A stretch of 64,000 nucleotides of DNA from Astropecten irregularis (GCA_963971285.1 OZ020262.1:3908082-3972081); one strand, 5' to 3'. Positions 34,801 to 49,700 are shown, counted from the first letter of the stretch. Numbers and translations: made by a program. Notes: a model not told the origin generated them from the letters alone.

Positions 34801-37551
34801 CACTGGGCTTTTTTTAAACAGTACTCAGTCATTTGGTTATTAATAAGCTTAATACATGAGGTATCTGACAATCTACAGGCAATCAGGCAGGCCTCAACTG
34901 CGCTACTTAAAATGAAAACGTCCCTAGTGTAAAAAGCTACTTGACATGTGGTTAATTTGTATAATGCTTAGGCGTTGGCAACCATCATAAAAAAAAAAAA
35001 AACATTCATTCGACGAGTGGTTAAAATTAGACCAGCCAATCTTGAAGTGTTTCGGCCGTGCTTAAATCTTAATCAGAATTTTGTAGATTTTCACAGATTT
35101 TGAAGGTGGTTTGGATCGTAATTTTGGCAAAAGTGGGGAGATAAGTACATGAAATGAATATTTTGGCATGCAGCAATTTGCATAGCTTTGTTAAAAAAAA
35201 AAATTTTTAATCTGGGATTTCTGAAGATGAAAATTTTAGTATTTTATAAATTGGAATAAAGAGGATGAGCTTTTCTGTTGCAGTAATTTTGCTCCACTGT
35301 TGGTGTATAAAACATATTCTTTAAAAAAATTTAACTGGTGGTTTACAACAGAAACAATATGCCAAATGAAAGAAATCATTAAAAAAAATACTGTTTGCAT
35401 AAAATACGACTGTGTTTCCGGAGGTAGTTTTTTTTTTAGTTTTTGTCTCTTTCAAAGGTTAACCAAAGGTCAACTTAATCCCAAAAACAATGATTATCGG
35501 AGAAAAAGGAGCAAATCGACCAAGTATCTCTTGCTTATCAACAGAAATGTAAGATAGAGTATGAAGATCTGATGTTTTTTATTCCATGTGAATTATTTAC
35601 TGCCATCTTTTGGCTGGTATCACATTTTGTGGCTGGTTCTACAGGAGTCGCCTGTTGCCAAACACCAATTTTGTTTTCTGAAAATCAACGTCAATTTGAC
35701 AAAGGCTTTGAAACTCTGCTCAAAGTTTTTTAAGCTCCCTGACATTATTGAAAAGATTTCAGCCAAGACCAATGATTCTAATTGGAGGAAGAAACCTTCA
35801 ATTGAATACAAAAAATTGAATGAAAATTTTGCAAGATTCAGTGAAAAATACAACTTCAGATTGAAAGAAATGGCCTTTTTGGCAAAAATTTGTAAGATAA
35901 TTGGTTTTGATAGCAGAAGAGGAACTGTGAAATAATTTATCCCTTGATTAGATAGAAAATTCGTCCAAGTTTTCCTGGATTGGGTAAAAAAATTTACGGG
36001 AAAAATTAAAAGGGATTTTCAGTTAGGGTCGGTAGAGGCCAGACACCATAGCTGCATGTGAGAGCTTGGCGCAAGTCTACAGAGAGTACTGTAAGGAAAC
36101 TGCACAGCGGTGGACTTGGCGGAGTAATTTCCAGAAAGGCTCCAAGCCGAAAAGCCGTAGACAGTCAAGGTTTACTATAAATACATCCTTCCACTAAAGC
36201 ATCTATGAAAATATCCAGCCTTCATCATATACACCGTATATATTATGTATATATGACATCAGCACGTACAAAAATGGTATGGCGCTAGCATGATTCTAAA
36301 CCCAACTTCAAAAATCAATTTTCCATGATTACGTTCAGCACCCCTAAGGATTAGTTTTGGAAATCGTATATCTCTTCCGTCTTAGAAAATGGTTTTTGTT
36401 TGGCAAATTTGTTATAATAGGAGGCTTGTTACTTTGCATAACAATTACAAACGATGAAAGCTGATTCGTCTAAAAAATGGTCACATGTACAACTTTACAT
36501 ATAAAAAAGCCACTAATTTTTCAATCGCAGGATTACACACATAATTAAAAAAAAAACACTTTATAAAATTATTATTATTTTTTTGGATTAAGAATTACAT
36601 CGCTTGAATAGACTGATTAATTAAAAAAGAAAAAACAAAAATCCAGTTCTACTGAATGATTGAAAATGCTGCCTTTCTTTTGATTCAAAATCTCCTTACT
36701 AGGAAAACAACCACATGGCTACACCAGCACTGTAAATGAGACTGAGAAATTAAGGAGAATTTGAACAAAAGTGCAGCAAGTCTCGCATCTTCCAAAAAAA
36801 AAAATCATTTCAAAAAAAGTGTCCAATTTGGTCACTTGTTTGTTTTGTTTGCCTCAGTTGACAGGAACTTCTTATTAAGGTCGTACTCTAACTTCAAAAA
36901 GCTGATTAATTTTTTTTTTTAGTGAAATGCATAAGCACTTTGGCTGCAGCATTGTATTTCCTATTTTTTTTTCTGTACAAAAGTTTTGCTTTTAAATACA
37001 AAAGGGGCTTTATACGAAATTGAAACGATTACTTTTTTTTTTACACTTAAAACTTAAAAAGATCGAAACAGGAAACAAAACAGACATTGAACTTGGGGTA
37101 CAAACACTGAAATGACTAACAACAAACGAGCTATTCATCAATCATGAAGTGAACGCGGATGGTCACGAAAAAACACAAACCGACGATTCATGTTGTGTAA
37201 AATTGTGTCAATTTGAAGCTCGGGTCTTTGGGTTTTGGCGTAAAGCCTACTCCCAAACTTTCATATTTTAACTCTTTTACTTCGACCACTAAGCCAACTT
37301 ATCCCTAGCTGAATGAAGTATGTTTTTTTTTTATTTCCGACGGACTTGAGTTGTTGCACCCATTTACTTAACTGTCCTGTTTCACTAATCAGCCCACACA
37401 AGACTTTGAATTTTGCTGCCCGGATTTAGGTTTAAAATAAAAAAAAATTAAAACAAGGATTAAATAAAAAGTAAATACACGTTAAAAAAACTTCAAAACA
37501 CATCTATAAGCAAACAATGTTATTAGGACTATACGTTATTATACCGTGTGA

Positions 37552-37781
37552 CTACCACAATATACTGAGTGTAAAAACGATTGTACACACACAGGCGAGC
37601 CATCGAGTTGCATAACTGGCGTATAACGACGTGGCGGCATTTATCGGTTTTCTCGTGGGTCGGTAGACGGGGTCTTCCACCACCGTGAAGCCGACGCCAT
37701 CGTCGGGGCCGCCCAGCTCGTTGCCATCTTCGCCGTCGCCAGAGCCACTTCCGCTCCCGGAGCCGCTGTGGTAGTCCTCAA
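37552..37781 (-). CDS. GPC: glypican last exon (Ser-Gly sites, GPI signal)
   Basis: The acceptor CAACTACAG is followed by [20 protein letters not shown], the glycosaminoglycan attachment region in an acidic setting. The exon ends with a hydrophobic tail ([16 protein letters not shown]) and TAG. Small residues around NAATS are plausible GPI attachment positions. Confidence 0.94.
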
Positions 37782-40700
37782 CTGTAGTTGGGAGAAAATG
37801 CAAGAAAATTGAAACAAATAAGTCAATGCATATTTGGTGCATTGCGGAGACTGATGGAGATGATGGGTGACCGATGGTACAACAGTTGTCCTGTGATAGA
37901 ACGGAAAGCATCTTGGTTGAGTCAAGTCCATCATCCACATTCTTCTTCACACATTTCCAACACTGCTCTGTGCTACATGAGATGATAGAATACCATACAC
38001 CTATATTAAAATTACTATCTAGCGCTAGCTCTGTGTACAGAGTGATGCCTGCTGGGCGCATCCATGCTTGTGCACAAACCTATGGAAAACACAACATTTT
38101 GTATGTCTTTTGTACGTCTATTTGTATCTGCATTTGTGTTCTATACAGGTGTGTTATAGAAGCCCAATACGCCCCAAATCTCACGCACCTTCGGTAAATA
38201 TGTGTTTAATTTTGGGCAGAGCACGCACACGCTCTGCACTTCAGTCACGCAATGAGTGCATACGTCATCAAGACGCGCTACCGGTACCATTCGCGCATTC
38301 TTGCGCGTTGCATATAGAGTACACTCTTCGAAAGGCATTCCAGTCAAAGTTTTCTTGTTCTACAGACACGCACACAAATTCAAAATGACTGCACCCAGGA
38401 CGGTTTCAAAGCGTCTACGCACGGAAAACGCGGGGGTAGCGCTCTAGTCATTTTAATATAGCTCTATGCAGAATACCCACTATAAGTGAAGTGATGGCAT
38501 GTAAACACTTGTTGAGCAATCGGTCTATCGTTTGTCTCTGAGTTGGTGAAGGGAGTGGGTTTTGGGAGTGAAAGAGCTGCTGACTTAGGAAAGACTTACG
38601 GTCCATGAAGTCCACATCTTCCCCGTTGGAGGCGCCATTCAGTCGGCTGGTGATGGTACGCAGCGAGTTGATGTGCTTGTTGATAAGAAAGTTGGGCTGG
38701 GTTGTCTCCATGGCAACCTCTGGATTATCCACCTGATTGGCTATGCCGTTACCGACCAGGGAATGGGTGTAACTACACATAAGAAAAAAAAAATCATATT
38801 GTGAGTTACAATCCATCAAATACTTGATGAAACGCACAGATAGGAATTCATGATGTTTTCCCCTTGAAGGTAATATCGTATTTTGATTGTTGTCAAAGAA
38901 ATGAAGATTCATGGGCAAAAATATCAAGACAGATACAGTAACAGTCATCTGTGAAATTTTTAGTCCAACACGGTGCCCACTTTTTGAGGAAACAATATAA
39001 AACGGCCACAGTATTTTCAAATCTATTCACAAAGGAGTTTTGATCTCCCTGAGATCAAAACTGTTTTTTTATTATCTTTGGTTTTAACTCTTTTCTGGAT
39101 AAACACAGCATTTCAGACAGAACAACGGTATGTTTCTACCATCACCGTCTTTATACCCTGTAAGTTATGGGTAAATCTGTGAAGATTTCTGTTTTGATAT
39201 GTTACCAAAGTATGATAGATAGTACATGTACCTTTATTAAACAATAATCTTGTAATTACACAAATTCTTTTTCTTTTTTTAGTTGACTTTAAGCCTCGTT
39301 TCGTTAGATCCAGTCACTTTTCACCGTGGTGAAAGTAGGATACACCCAATGCACTGTCTTATCTCGGTTGGGATCAAAGACGCAAATCGATATGAGTAAT
39401 GTTCTGGTAGTGTTTTCAATGTCTTGATTTGGTGGGGTGGAGAGGGGGGCTTAGGGAGGTAATTGTCTGGTAGATATACCTACCACGCTCCATCAACGCA
39501 CCCATTACTTCAAACCCAAGAGCCCTCAGGCGGTTTTAGAAGAAAAAACGGGTCAAATATGATTCATACCGAGCTCAAAATGAGTCAGATGGTGAAAATT
39601 AGACCAAATCGAGTTATCTTTGTGATCCCAAAGAGTACAGTACTCCGTGAGCTTTTTAGCCTAAATCGCCTCTTGTAGGCTACCAACGTTTCCTTAAGGA
39701 ATCCACAAAAAAGCACATTCTGTGGGCCCCATGAACCCCCTTAAGGCATTACTGGCTGTGGAGGTTCCCAAACACTGAAGACAAAGAAGGTCTTGCAAGC
39801 TCCATATGGGGGTTCCCCTCAACTGTTCTTTTCTTTCTTGCCTGGGTTCAAGACCATTTTGGCCAGACTAACATGTCCGTCATCATTTTCCACTGGTTTC
39901 TACCTTTTCCCATTATATCTGAAGTTATTTAGTGGTACGAATTTTGGCCCAGGAGACTCAACTTGAAGTCCCGCCCAGCATGTATTGACTGTCTTTCTCC
40001 TCAAGACTGCCAGAGCATAATGACCAGATCATCAAGGTAAACCATCTGGCAGTTCTTTCAGAACCAACGTATTAACCAGTTACTACATGTCCGAACTGGA
40101 GGTTCCAACGTACCCTTAGCAATTAGTTACAAGGTTTAAAGGCTTCCAAAACAAGGGTAGATTTGGAGTGATACCATTAGAAATTCTCATTGGTTTGCAC
40201 TGTGCAGTAATTTATCAGTGGTAATTAACTCAAAATCCACTTTGGCAAGCTTAGAACCTGTTGTTTGGTAGGTTCTAAGCTTGTTGATGGCAGGGCGGGG
40301 CTCAGAGAGTTGTCTTCTTTTCTCACCTGCCCTTGGAATGTCCATTCCAGCAAAGGTCGACCACGGTCACGTCAGCCGCGACTTCCTCGCAGATCATGTA
40401 GGGCAGCATGGTCCAGAACCCCTTGGTGCTGTCGATGTTCCCTCGTACGTCCTTGACCAGCTTGTCCATGGTCACGGTGGGGCTGGAGGCCATGGTCTGA
40501 TGTGGCTGCTCACCACCGCCACCGCCACCGCCGCCGCCGCCACCGCCGCGACGAAAGTTCCACGAGCCCTCCCGCTGCTTCTTGGAGTTGCGGCCACGAG
40601 AGCCGGCCTCGCGTTCCCCCTCGGAACCGCGCTGGCCCGCGGCGGCAGGACCTTCCCCGGCGGGGACAGGACTCTCATCTGGAGCGGGGCGTTCGACTGG

Positions 40701-43700
40701 TGCGGCACGCTCTCCGGCTTCCGTACGTTCAGCTGCAGCGCCCTCAATCCTCTCCCCTTCCTCTGCTGCTCCCTCAGCCTCCTGATCGGCCACGTCGCGC
40801 TTTGTGACGCGAGACTTGAGGCCCGACTTCCCACATCCCATCAAAACCTGCACAGAAAAAAAATCAACAAATAAAGAAGAATGAGTCATTGAAAAGTGAA
40901 CAAAGAAAAATTTATCAAGTGGAGTGGGATTTGAACCAGCGACCACCGGAATACCGTACCTGTGCTCTTTCCCACTGAGCTATCCAGCTCTATGTTGGCA
41001 GTGTCCCTAATAATCAACTATCTTTGTTCGTTTGGCAGTCAGAAGCCATGAAACCACTCACGTACCGCTATATCCCAAGGATCATTTAAGATACATGCAG
41101 CATCGGCAATGCTGCAACCTGAGAAATTTATTCAGAGCCACAAGTCAATTCCTCACGGAAGCTTTCTCAGTCCATCCTCAATTCAATCCGTCTTCCCCGC
41201 TCTAAAAAACACAATATCCACTCCTGCTGAAAATAGATTCTCTGCCACACCTGATAATTTCAATTCTTGACGATAGAATTACCACCCTATGGCACCTTTT
41301 CCACACTGCATCTTCAATCTTCAAAGAAATGAAAGGGCTCAGGAAACCAGGAACAGAAGGATGAGTGGGAGAGTCGGGACGTGGGAAAGAGGTTGAAATC
41401 AAACTGTAGGAATCATTAGGGCTTCTGTGCTGCGACGTTCTCAAGCTTATCATCCGTTATTACTTATCACCCCCTGGCAAACCACCTGCTGTCCCTCCCT
41501 CCAAAAATCCTGTCCACCAATATCAAAGCCTACATGAGCTGATTCTTATCCAGGACGGACCCAATGTGGCCATACTACATACAGTATAAATGGGTCGTCT
41601 GTACAAGCTGGGTTACGGTGACAGCAATCCATGTTCAAATCTGCAAACTTGCGCCATCAATGGACCCTTCCGTGGATAGGCTGAAAGTGTGCAGTGAATG
41701 AATATGAGGAATGCATTGTAGACAGTTTGCGATGAAATATTGTACACAGAACCCCGTAAGCCGGCTCTCCGTAATATAGCTCTTTGCAAATGAGCCCTAG
41801 AGTGTGGGCCCTTTTGCGGATAATAGCCTTAGTAGGACGGAAGTGTGCAACGATGTTGTACCAGTACACAAAATGCCATAGGTAGGCTATATTGTCCTTC
41901 AATGCTGACAAGCAATGAAGTGTTTTCTAATTTTAAATGCAGATTGATTTAATCCTCATTTCAAATAGAGCTGCTCAAGTAGTCTACTGTGGTATGAAGG
42001 TGGGGCCCATTTCACAAAAAGACAATTCACATGCAATCACTTCCAGGCATTAATCTACACAAAGAAACAAAATTTTAAAAATGTTCATATAATTTCCCAA
42101 AAGATCCTGTCAACTCTGACAGAAAAATCACTTCTGTGTTACTGAAAGGAAATGATCCTTTTTGCAAGCTGTTGGACAAAATTGGTTGCTTCCAAGTTGC
42201 ATACAGGAAGAATTTGCCCCGTGTGACATGGCCCTAAAGAAAAATTACCCAATTCTCCATTAGGGCGACAGCTTTTACGGAAAAAAAGCTAGTATGTTAG
42301 GGCGACAGCTCGACAGACCTCATTAGGCCGACAATTTGGTGTCACCCTAATGCTGTTTTCTCAAAAACTAGACAGACTTTTACTGACGAAAATATATTTT
42401 TTGTAATCCTTGCAGTCTCAAACCATTGTCTATAAAGTTTGGTTTGGCTGGCTTTCCTATAAACAAGGGTGAAAAGAGAAGGGTTTATGTTTGTGCACAA
42501 GTCGATGCAACTGTCACCCTAACCTAGCATTAAGAAACCTTATAATATTGCCCGAGGGATACATAGCATGGCTTTGGGCAGATTTTCAAGAAGGTTTCGA
42601 GGAAAACAGACTAGACGATCAATGGGGTTAATAAACTGACAAGCCTGTGAAGAATTGACACAGAAATATTATGAGGGTACAACCAGCATATGTTACAGTC
42701 ATTCAGAGCGCTGTGTCATCATAAGAGCAATGTCTTTGGCAATTGTAAAAACAATTCAAGAAAACACGGAGTAAGAACAGACATAAATACTAATACAGAA
42801 TCCAGAAAACAAAAACATACTTGTGTTCAATGTAAACAAACTATCCAGCTGAGTACAAGTCTACTGGTCTGCACATGTACATATAAATAATTCTTTTTTT
42901 TTTTTAAAGAAGAGAAAATAGGCCACAGCATGTTTAAAACATGTTTTTGTTTTGTCTTTGCTTTGTTTTGTTGTTCTTAAAATGGCAGTTCCTGTGCCAA
43001 CAACACAATGTTTATATTGAGCATAACAAGGGTTAAAGAAAAGCAGAGCCAATTCATTGAAGCATTTGGCTAAATTGTTTTTCAATGAATTTGTTAATTT
43101 TTAAAGGCAACCATGATGTGCTCATGTACAAAATATTTACAAATGTTTTTAAATCATTTGCAAATGCATATGTTGGAAGATAACCATCTTTGTGGCAAAT
43201 GAAAACATCTTTATTGGCTAGTTTCAATTTTGGAGGGTTAGGGTTCTACATTTTTATTGCTACAGTAGTTCCAATATCTTGTTTTAGAACTTTGAATGTC
43301 TATCTAAAAGTTAAAATCATAAAAAAGTGAACAAAGACAAATTGATTGGAGTGGGATTCGAACCAGCAAACTCCAGGATACCATGCCGGTGCTCTAACCA
43401 ACTGAGCATTAATCCAGCATTTAAAGTTGAAATATCTTTTTGGGGAAGTGTGAGGATCTCTGACATTGCAAGTTAAAACATTTATTACATTCAATAAACT
43501 AAAACATTCAGAGTAAGGAGCGTTTGGAGATCAGGGCTGGTAGAAAATTGGTTTCGCACCAATGTCAACATTTTCATTTCATTTTACAGGATATATCTTT
43601 CAAAAAAATATAAGAATACAAGTTTGTTTTTGTAAGTCCATGTTTCACTTTCATATGTGAGTTGAACTCTGTCATTGTATGTTGATTGTCACTCGCCCCA

Positions 43701-46700
43701 CGCTAAAACAAAAGCAGAACAACTCACACTAACTATATCTTGTTGAGGAGTGAATGTTTTTCATTGGTCTGTTTTCTTTTATTTTTGGCTTGGGTCAGAA
43801 TTAAACGGACCCAAGATCAACATGAAAAGTGAAAGCAGCGAAGCCATGTGGCAGTGCAGCAGGACGTTCAATGTCTCACGTAGGTATCACCAACCTTTTC
43901 AAGACATATTTTTAATGTCCACATTTCAATAGAAGACAGAGAATGCTCTCAATATGAACATAATTATGTCAATTTTTTGTGCTAAACATCTTTGTGAAAT
44001 TGGCCCCTGGCCTTTGATCGAAGCCCTGAGAAGATAATTCCGAGGCTGACATAAAAAAAGGTCTCTGACTTTTAGACACGGCATTCCAAAATGTATTTTT
44101 TGGGCCGTGTATCCAAGTGCCATTTGGAAACAGTCACGCATATACACCCTTCACACATCAACACAATAGTTATCCGAGCATCTAACCTTTTGTGCACCAC
44201 TATGACAACAACAAATCAACAACACAAATAGAGCAACATCCACATTTAACAACAGATCACGAAAGACCCCCCCCAAAAAAAAAAAAAAAAATCCAGTCCT
44301 GCGACAACATGTCACGCACTTCCTCAATGAAAAAAAGAAGAATAGTATTAAGAAAAATAACAGCAATAGGAATCCTGCTGTGGGCATTACGCCACAGTAT
44401 GGCACCGCACCACGCGAAGAGACATGAAAACCGTCAAAAACTAAACATGTGTCCTTTCTTATTTGTGACCGGAGCTCTGTCACCACCACGCCGAGAAAAA
44501 CCCTCGAACAATTAACGGCATGACTCAAAGGGGGACTGTTACTTGCGCATGAGAGAGCTCCGGACACCGCCCCAGCCAGCCAGTCACCCACACACTGTGA
44601 CAGACCGCGGGGTACCATACCGCAAAGTGCCCGCCTGCTAGTGCCTGTCATACAGTGTATCTGCGTCGCGACTGAGAGCTCAGAGTTTCCGAGTCTCTTT
44701 TTCTGTTCGGTGGCTAAGCATCCCACAAAAAAATAACCAACAGAAAAAGGAGACAATCATAGAAAAGTGGGAAAAAACCAAAAAAAAAAAAAATGAATTT
44801 TCAAGAAAATATAAAAAATAAATAAAGGGTTGCTCTACCACACTCGATTTACGACTGTTTATACAACACATCATCTGATTGGTCAACGTAGCACGCGCCA
44901 ACGTAATGCATTACAAATTTTGTGATTGGCTAGTCGAGCTCAAAACACTCACAATGTATAATGTATGCAGTACAGACCGCCATCATAGCTCAAGCCATTT
45001 AATAAGAATATTTGGCCCTTAGTTGCAATGTAAGCAGTCTCCAGATAATGCAGTAAGGTTTAGGGCCTACAGTGCAAATTTCTTCATCTCTTGAGCAAAG
45101 ATTTGAGCGGGAAAAAATGCAAAATACATAAAACCACTTCCCAACAGTATCATTTGTATTGATCACTGTATGTTTAGTCAGTGTATGAAATAAATAGCCA
45201 CATGTACACTGTATCTGGTAGTAATCAGTTTTATATCCAGTGAAAACCAATAAATTTTCACGCCATTCATAAGCAGGGAGATTTTTGTTTCCACAAATTC
45301 AAACTCATCTGTCATTAAGTGGATAAAGCAAGTAATGTGCAAGGTGCAAAGCCGCATGACAATTATCGTTTTACCCAACACATTGTAAATTTCGCAAGCA
45401 TATAAATTTGGTACATATAGGCATACATATCAGCTTCTGCTTCTGCCAAAAAGAAATAAAACAGATCAAGAAATACATGAAAAATGACGCAGATTGCCAA
45501 TTGCCGTATACATGAATGTTTGCACTTTTGGCCGGGGGATTGTATTGCCAAACTGTCAGATCCCATTTTCCAGGCCACTGCTCTGACACGACATTCCCCC
45601 CAAAGCCCCAAAGGGCTTCCAGCATCACCCCCAGACAAAGAAAAATGATCATCTATGAGCCTATATAGTGACGGTCCTTGACTCTTCATCAATGTTTAGA
45701 TCCCCGACTTCACCTGTGATCTAGCACAAGATTACAGAGGCTAAAGAAAAGGGGGACAGACTAATACTGTTTGATGGTAGTCATCACCGTAGCAACTGCT
45801 GCCGGGGCGCCCGGGATTAGGCGCAACATCTGGGAAGATTTGGGAGATAGTGACGAGAGACGAAAGAGAATGTCCGACATCGGGACACCTCTACCGGGGC
45901 CGGCCGAGAGAGAGTATCACACGGTGATTTCATGACTCATCCAAACCTCTCAGACACAAAGCGCTGGCGAGAATTTATTTCTTATTCTTAGGGTTTGTTC
46001 TGTGGCCCCAGGGCAGTCAACGGAGGGAAAATGTATTGAATTTATTATTATTTCGCCATGTGAATATGATTGGTCCAATCATGACGATGCAGGGTATGAT
46101 TTACACATGTACCCAGCATAAGCTTGGCGGGCAGTTTCTTTTATTTATAGGGTCGTCTAGAAAGTGCATTGAGCTGCTGTTCGTGAGCCTGCATGTGTGC
46201 GAACGTACGTAAAATAACAGGAATGATATTTCAGACTATACCGACGTGTTATCAAGATTGTCAGATATTGCAACAGAATCAATACAGCGGTTCAAGAAGT
46301 ACACATTTTTTAAGGTGGTTTGCTGAAGGTTTTGTGAATTACACTGTGTCTTCTCTGCAATTTGACGGCATCCCTGAGCAACAAAAGAGTGAATTTGTTC
46401 AGGTATGGCCATGAAAAACCTTGGCTTGTAATGTTACTTTCCATGGAACAAATCTCGCTACTGAGTTTGCCAAGCTTGATTATAAAAACAAGCAAAGCAG
46501 ATTTCTTAATGCTGTTAAATCAATAACCAGTACGCACCAATGCGACACACCGAGAACACTTCCCTAGTGGGGAAAACTTACAAATTTGGCCAAGTCTTTA
46601 AACGGTCTTTGCAATGGAAATATTATGGCTTTAACATGTGCCAATATGAAAACTGTACATGGGGACTGTAATTTTACCCACTTCCTCACACTGATTCAGG

Positions 46701-49700
46701 GTTAAAAACAGTTTTTTTTTTTTGTATGCTAATTAGCATTTCCATATTCATGAGCAAAACTGTGATGTCATCTGGGGAACTGAGAGCAGTAACCCAATTG
46801 ATTTGTGCACAAAAAGTTGCGGTTGTTTTATAGGTTTTCTGAACAGAACTTTCCCTCCTCAATGGGTTTTATTTTGCCAAATATGTTCCTTTCACTCAAC
46901 TGGTGGGGTAATTTTTTTTACCAAACCGTTTCTGTAGGTCAAACTTGCCTCTTCATTTTTTATGTTTTTTCATTATATTTTTGCTGTTGGTTCCCAACAT
47001 GAGTATGCATGAAAATCCCCCGTTTTACAAAGCCATTCAAAGGAAAACCAAATGCTGGTTTGAAACCAAAATAAGACTTGCCATTCATTATTTGTCAGTT
47101 TATTCTCTGTATGAAGGCAATAAAATAACCCGACTGAAAAAAGCACTGCAGCCAACCTTTAAGCTTGCATAAGAACCTACATATGTACATATATTGTACA
47201 TGTAGGCCTACATACATCAAAATAATCAATCAATTTGGAACATTTCCATACAAAGTGTACACCGTCACCGATTTGACGGCGCGACCATTGAGGTAGGAAA
47301 CACCCGCCATTACTGAAGTGTCCCTGCTCGCCTTTTGTCCGGCAACACAAGAATTTACGTCCGCCGCACTCTATACTGCAGGGTGTACGTCCCCTAATCA
47401 TGGGATGTACTCTTTGGTTATACCGAACATCATCCTTGGCTCCCAATTTTCATGTACCGGTACAATGTTTAGGCATGCTAAACATTGTTCACTATAACGA
47501 ATGACCACTATAACAAACAATTTGTGTGTATCCTGGCGTGTTTGTTATAGTTGCATTCCACTGTACTCATGTTTAAAATATGTGCGTTGGATTTTGGGCG
47601 TATTGTGCTTCAATAACGCACCACTATAGAACACAAACGCAGATGGAAATAGACGTGCAAAAGACATACACAACTGTGTTTTCCATAGGTTTGTGCACAA
47701 GCATGGATGCACCCAGCAGGCATCACTCTGTACACAAGTCAGCGCTCTAGTAATTTAATAAAGCTCTATGACCAGTACACTGTTATATCTTATTTCTCCA
47801 TGGTTATATTCATTCACAACTAACTCTACCCCTATGTCCTTTCCCTAGATGTATAATTAATACACATGTTCTTCTGTCTTGTTCCCTTAGGCGGACAATA
47901 AATAACACTGTGTGTATATAGCCATAGGTTCTGCTGAAGTCTGCATTTATTATATGGAACTCCTACAAAGCATGGCCTTGGCATCGTCATTGGTACAGTT
48001 ATGGAATTTTTATGGGCATGTCAATCTTTCACAGTAGGCCACTTCGTCCTTGATGTACATGGCTACCTGTTGGACCATGAGTTCACCAGACGCTGACTCC
48101 AAGGGGTCGATTTCACCAAACTCTTCGTAACTTACTATCAATCGTAGGACTTTTGATGCATTGAAGCCCTACGTGGGATGCCCCCTACGATGGGTTATCC
48201 CCCTACGTGGGATGCCCCCTACGATGGGTTATCCTTCATAACTCGAGTTACGATTGATCATAGGGCTTTGTGAAATCGACTACAGGGAGTACAGGGCCAA
48301 GAGTGTTGCAACACGAGGCTAACTTTCCCAAGAACATGCATGTCCCAGAGCCAAGATATAAAGCCAATAAAACTACAGGAAATTGGCAAAGTCGGGACAG
48401 CGTCTGCGTCAACACTGTTTATGGGTTAGGAAATGCACACGTGTTCCCTATGGACTAGATTACTAGGGGTATTGGAATTCCAGCCTAAATAGGTCAATCT
48501 TTAATGACACAGGAATTCCCGCTATTCAATTGTTGCTGACCCAGTTGGTTGGGAACAGTAACCCAATTCCACTCCGACTGGTCAGAATAAGGAATTCCTT
48601 CATGGTCAGACCAAACAATGTCCAACAATTCTAAAATAATCAGGCTTCAACTCCCCCCCCCCCCCCCCCAAACAAAAAACAACACAGACATTCCAATGTT
48701 TGAACACCCACCCCCTGGTAATACCATCTTTCATAAAACACACACCTGTGGTATGCTCTAAACTGCAACTGCCCCCTGGGAAGTCAACGGCTCCCACTTC
48801 TTCTTCTTGACCCAGACGTGACCTAAAGTGGGTCATAGCCCGGGCGATGACCTGAGGTCATTAAGGTGGTCGGGGTCTTGCTAATTTGTCAAATTAGAAG
48901 GCCTGTTGGTTTGTGCCCTGCGGTGAGTCTCGCCTCCAGTGATTGGGAAAAACCAGCATGATTGTCCCCCAAGCTGAAAACCCAGACTTCTCACAGGTTA
49001 GCGCGCTATACCTGTGGTACAATGAGCACCAAATAGCCCTGAAATTTTGTTTGAGGGGCCCCATTGTTAGGCAAACAAAGAATTAATCCTCTACCATGTG
49101 GAAGTTGGGACGTGTCCATCAAAAATTCCATTACTGCACCAATAACACTGCCAAGGTCAGGTTTTTATTAGAATCTTGGAAACTATCGGAACTTTAGGGC
49201 CGTATGTATGGAAAGGCATTTATGGACTAAGTACCTGATTGGATCTGAAGCTATTTAGTAAGATTGTTGGCTGCACCTGAAAAACAGCACATATGTATTT
49301 CTGGCACAGCCGAGTTTATACACTTCACTGTCATAACACAGTACACACTGCTTCCAATTCCATTCCATCACTGATCCATACTGAGTAACTGGGGCGCTAA
49401 ACCACGGCCCAATTTCACTGCACCAATTCATTGTAGAATTCCACACGTACGATTTACTATTCATCATTAACAGGCCTAAACTAGAATTTCTATAACTATC
49501 CGAGTATTAGCGAACAATCCTATGAAGTTATGCAAACTTCACATGCGAACAATTGAAAATCCTGCCATGATCCAGGAAATAAGATTTAAGGGGCTTAAAT
49601 TTCTGCTTGCGTAAGCAGAAATTCTGCCATTATTGCAATAATGAAATAATTGAAATTATTGAAATAAGATTTAAGGGGCTTAAATTTCTGCTTGCGTAAG

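Larger units (their letters stand above)
24923..37551. other. region between the two convergent genes
   Basis: No gene is supported in 12.6 kb. The RagA-proximal part holds several MITEs. From about 28 to 37.5 kb there is AT-rich sequence with many T- and A-runs and only one obvious element (31689-31827). Minus-strand AATAAA words occur near 37329 and 30563, so the part right of 30.5 kb may be a long glypican 3' UTR. Confidence 0.4.

Noticed and set aside
34513..34932. 139-codon plus-strand frame
   Set aside because: T-rich, phenylalanine-heavy translation with no motif, within likely non-coding sequence.
35588..35935. 115-codon plus-strand frame with Lys/Asn-rich end
   Set aside because: Nothing recognisable and both strands are open there; insufficient support.
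38448..39020. 190-codon minus-strand frame taken as one protein
   Set aside because: Only its middle (38600-38772) is a glypican exon; the rest is intron and a TTAA MITE read through.
40265..40874. Plus-strand frames of 63-197 codons, rich in Arg/His/Pro/Ala
   Set aside because: They are shadows of the GC-rich glypican exon on the minus strand, which has splice sites and homology.
44151..44756. 201-codon minus-strand frame
   Set aside because: It contains homopolymer-derived Phe runs and no known domain; the GC-rich part may be functional, but as a gene it is unsupported.
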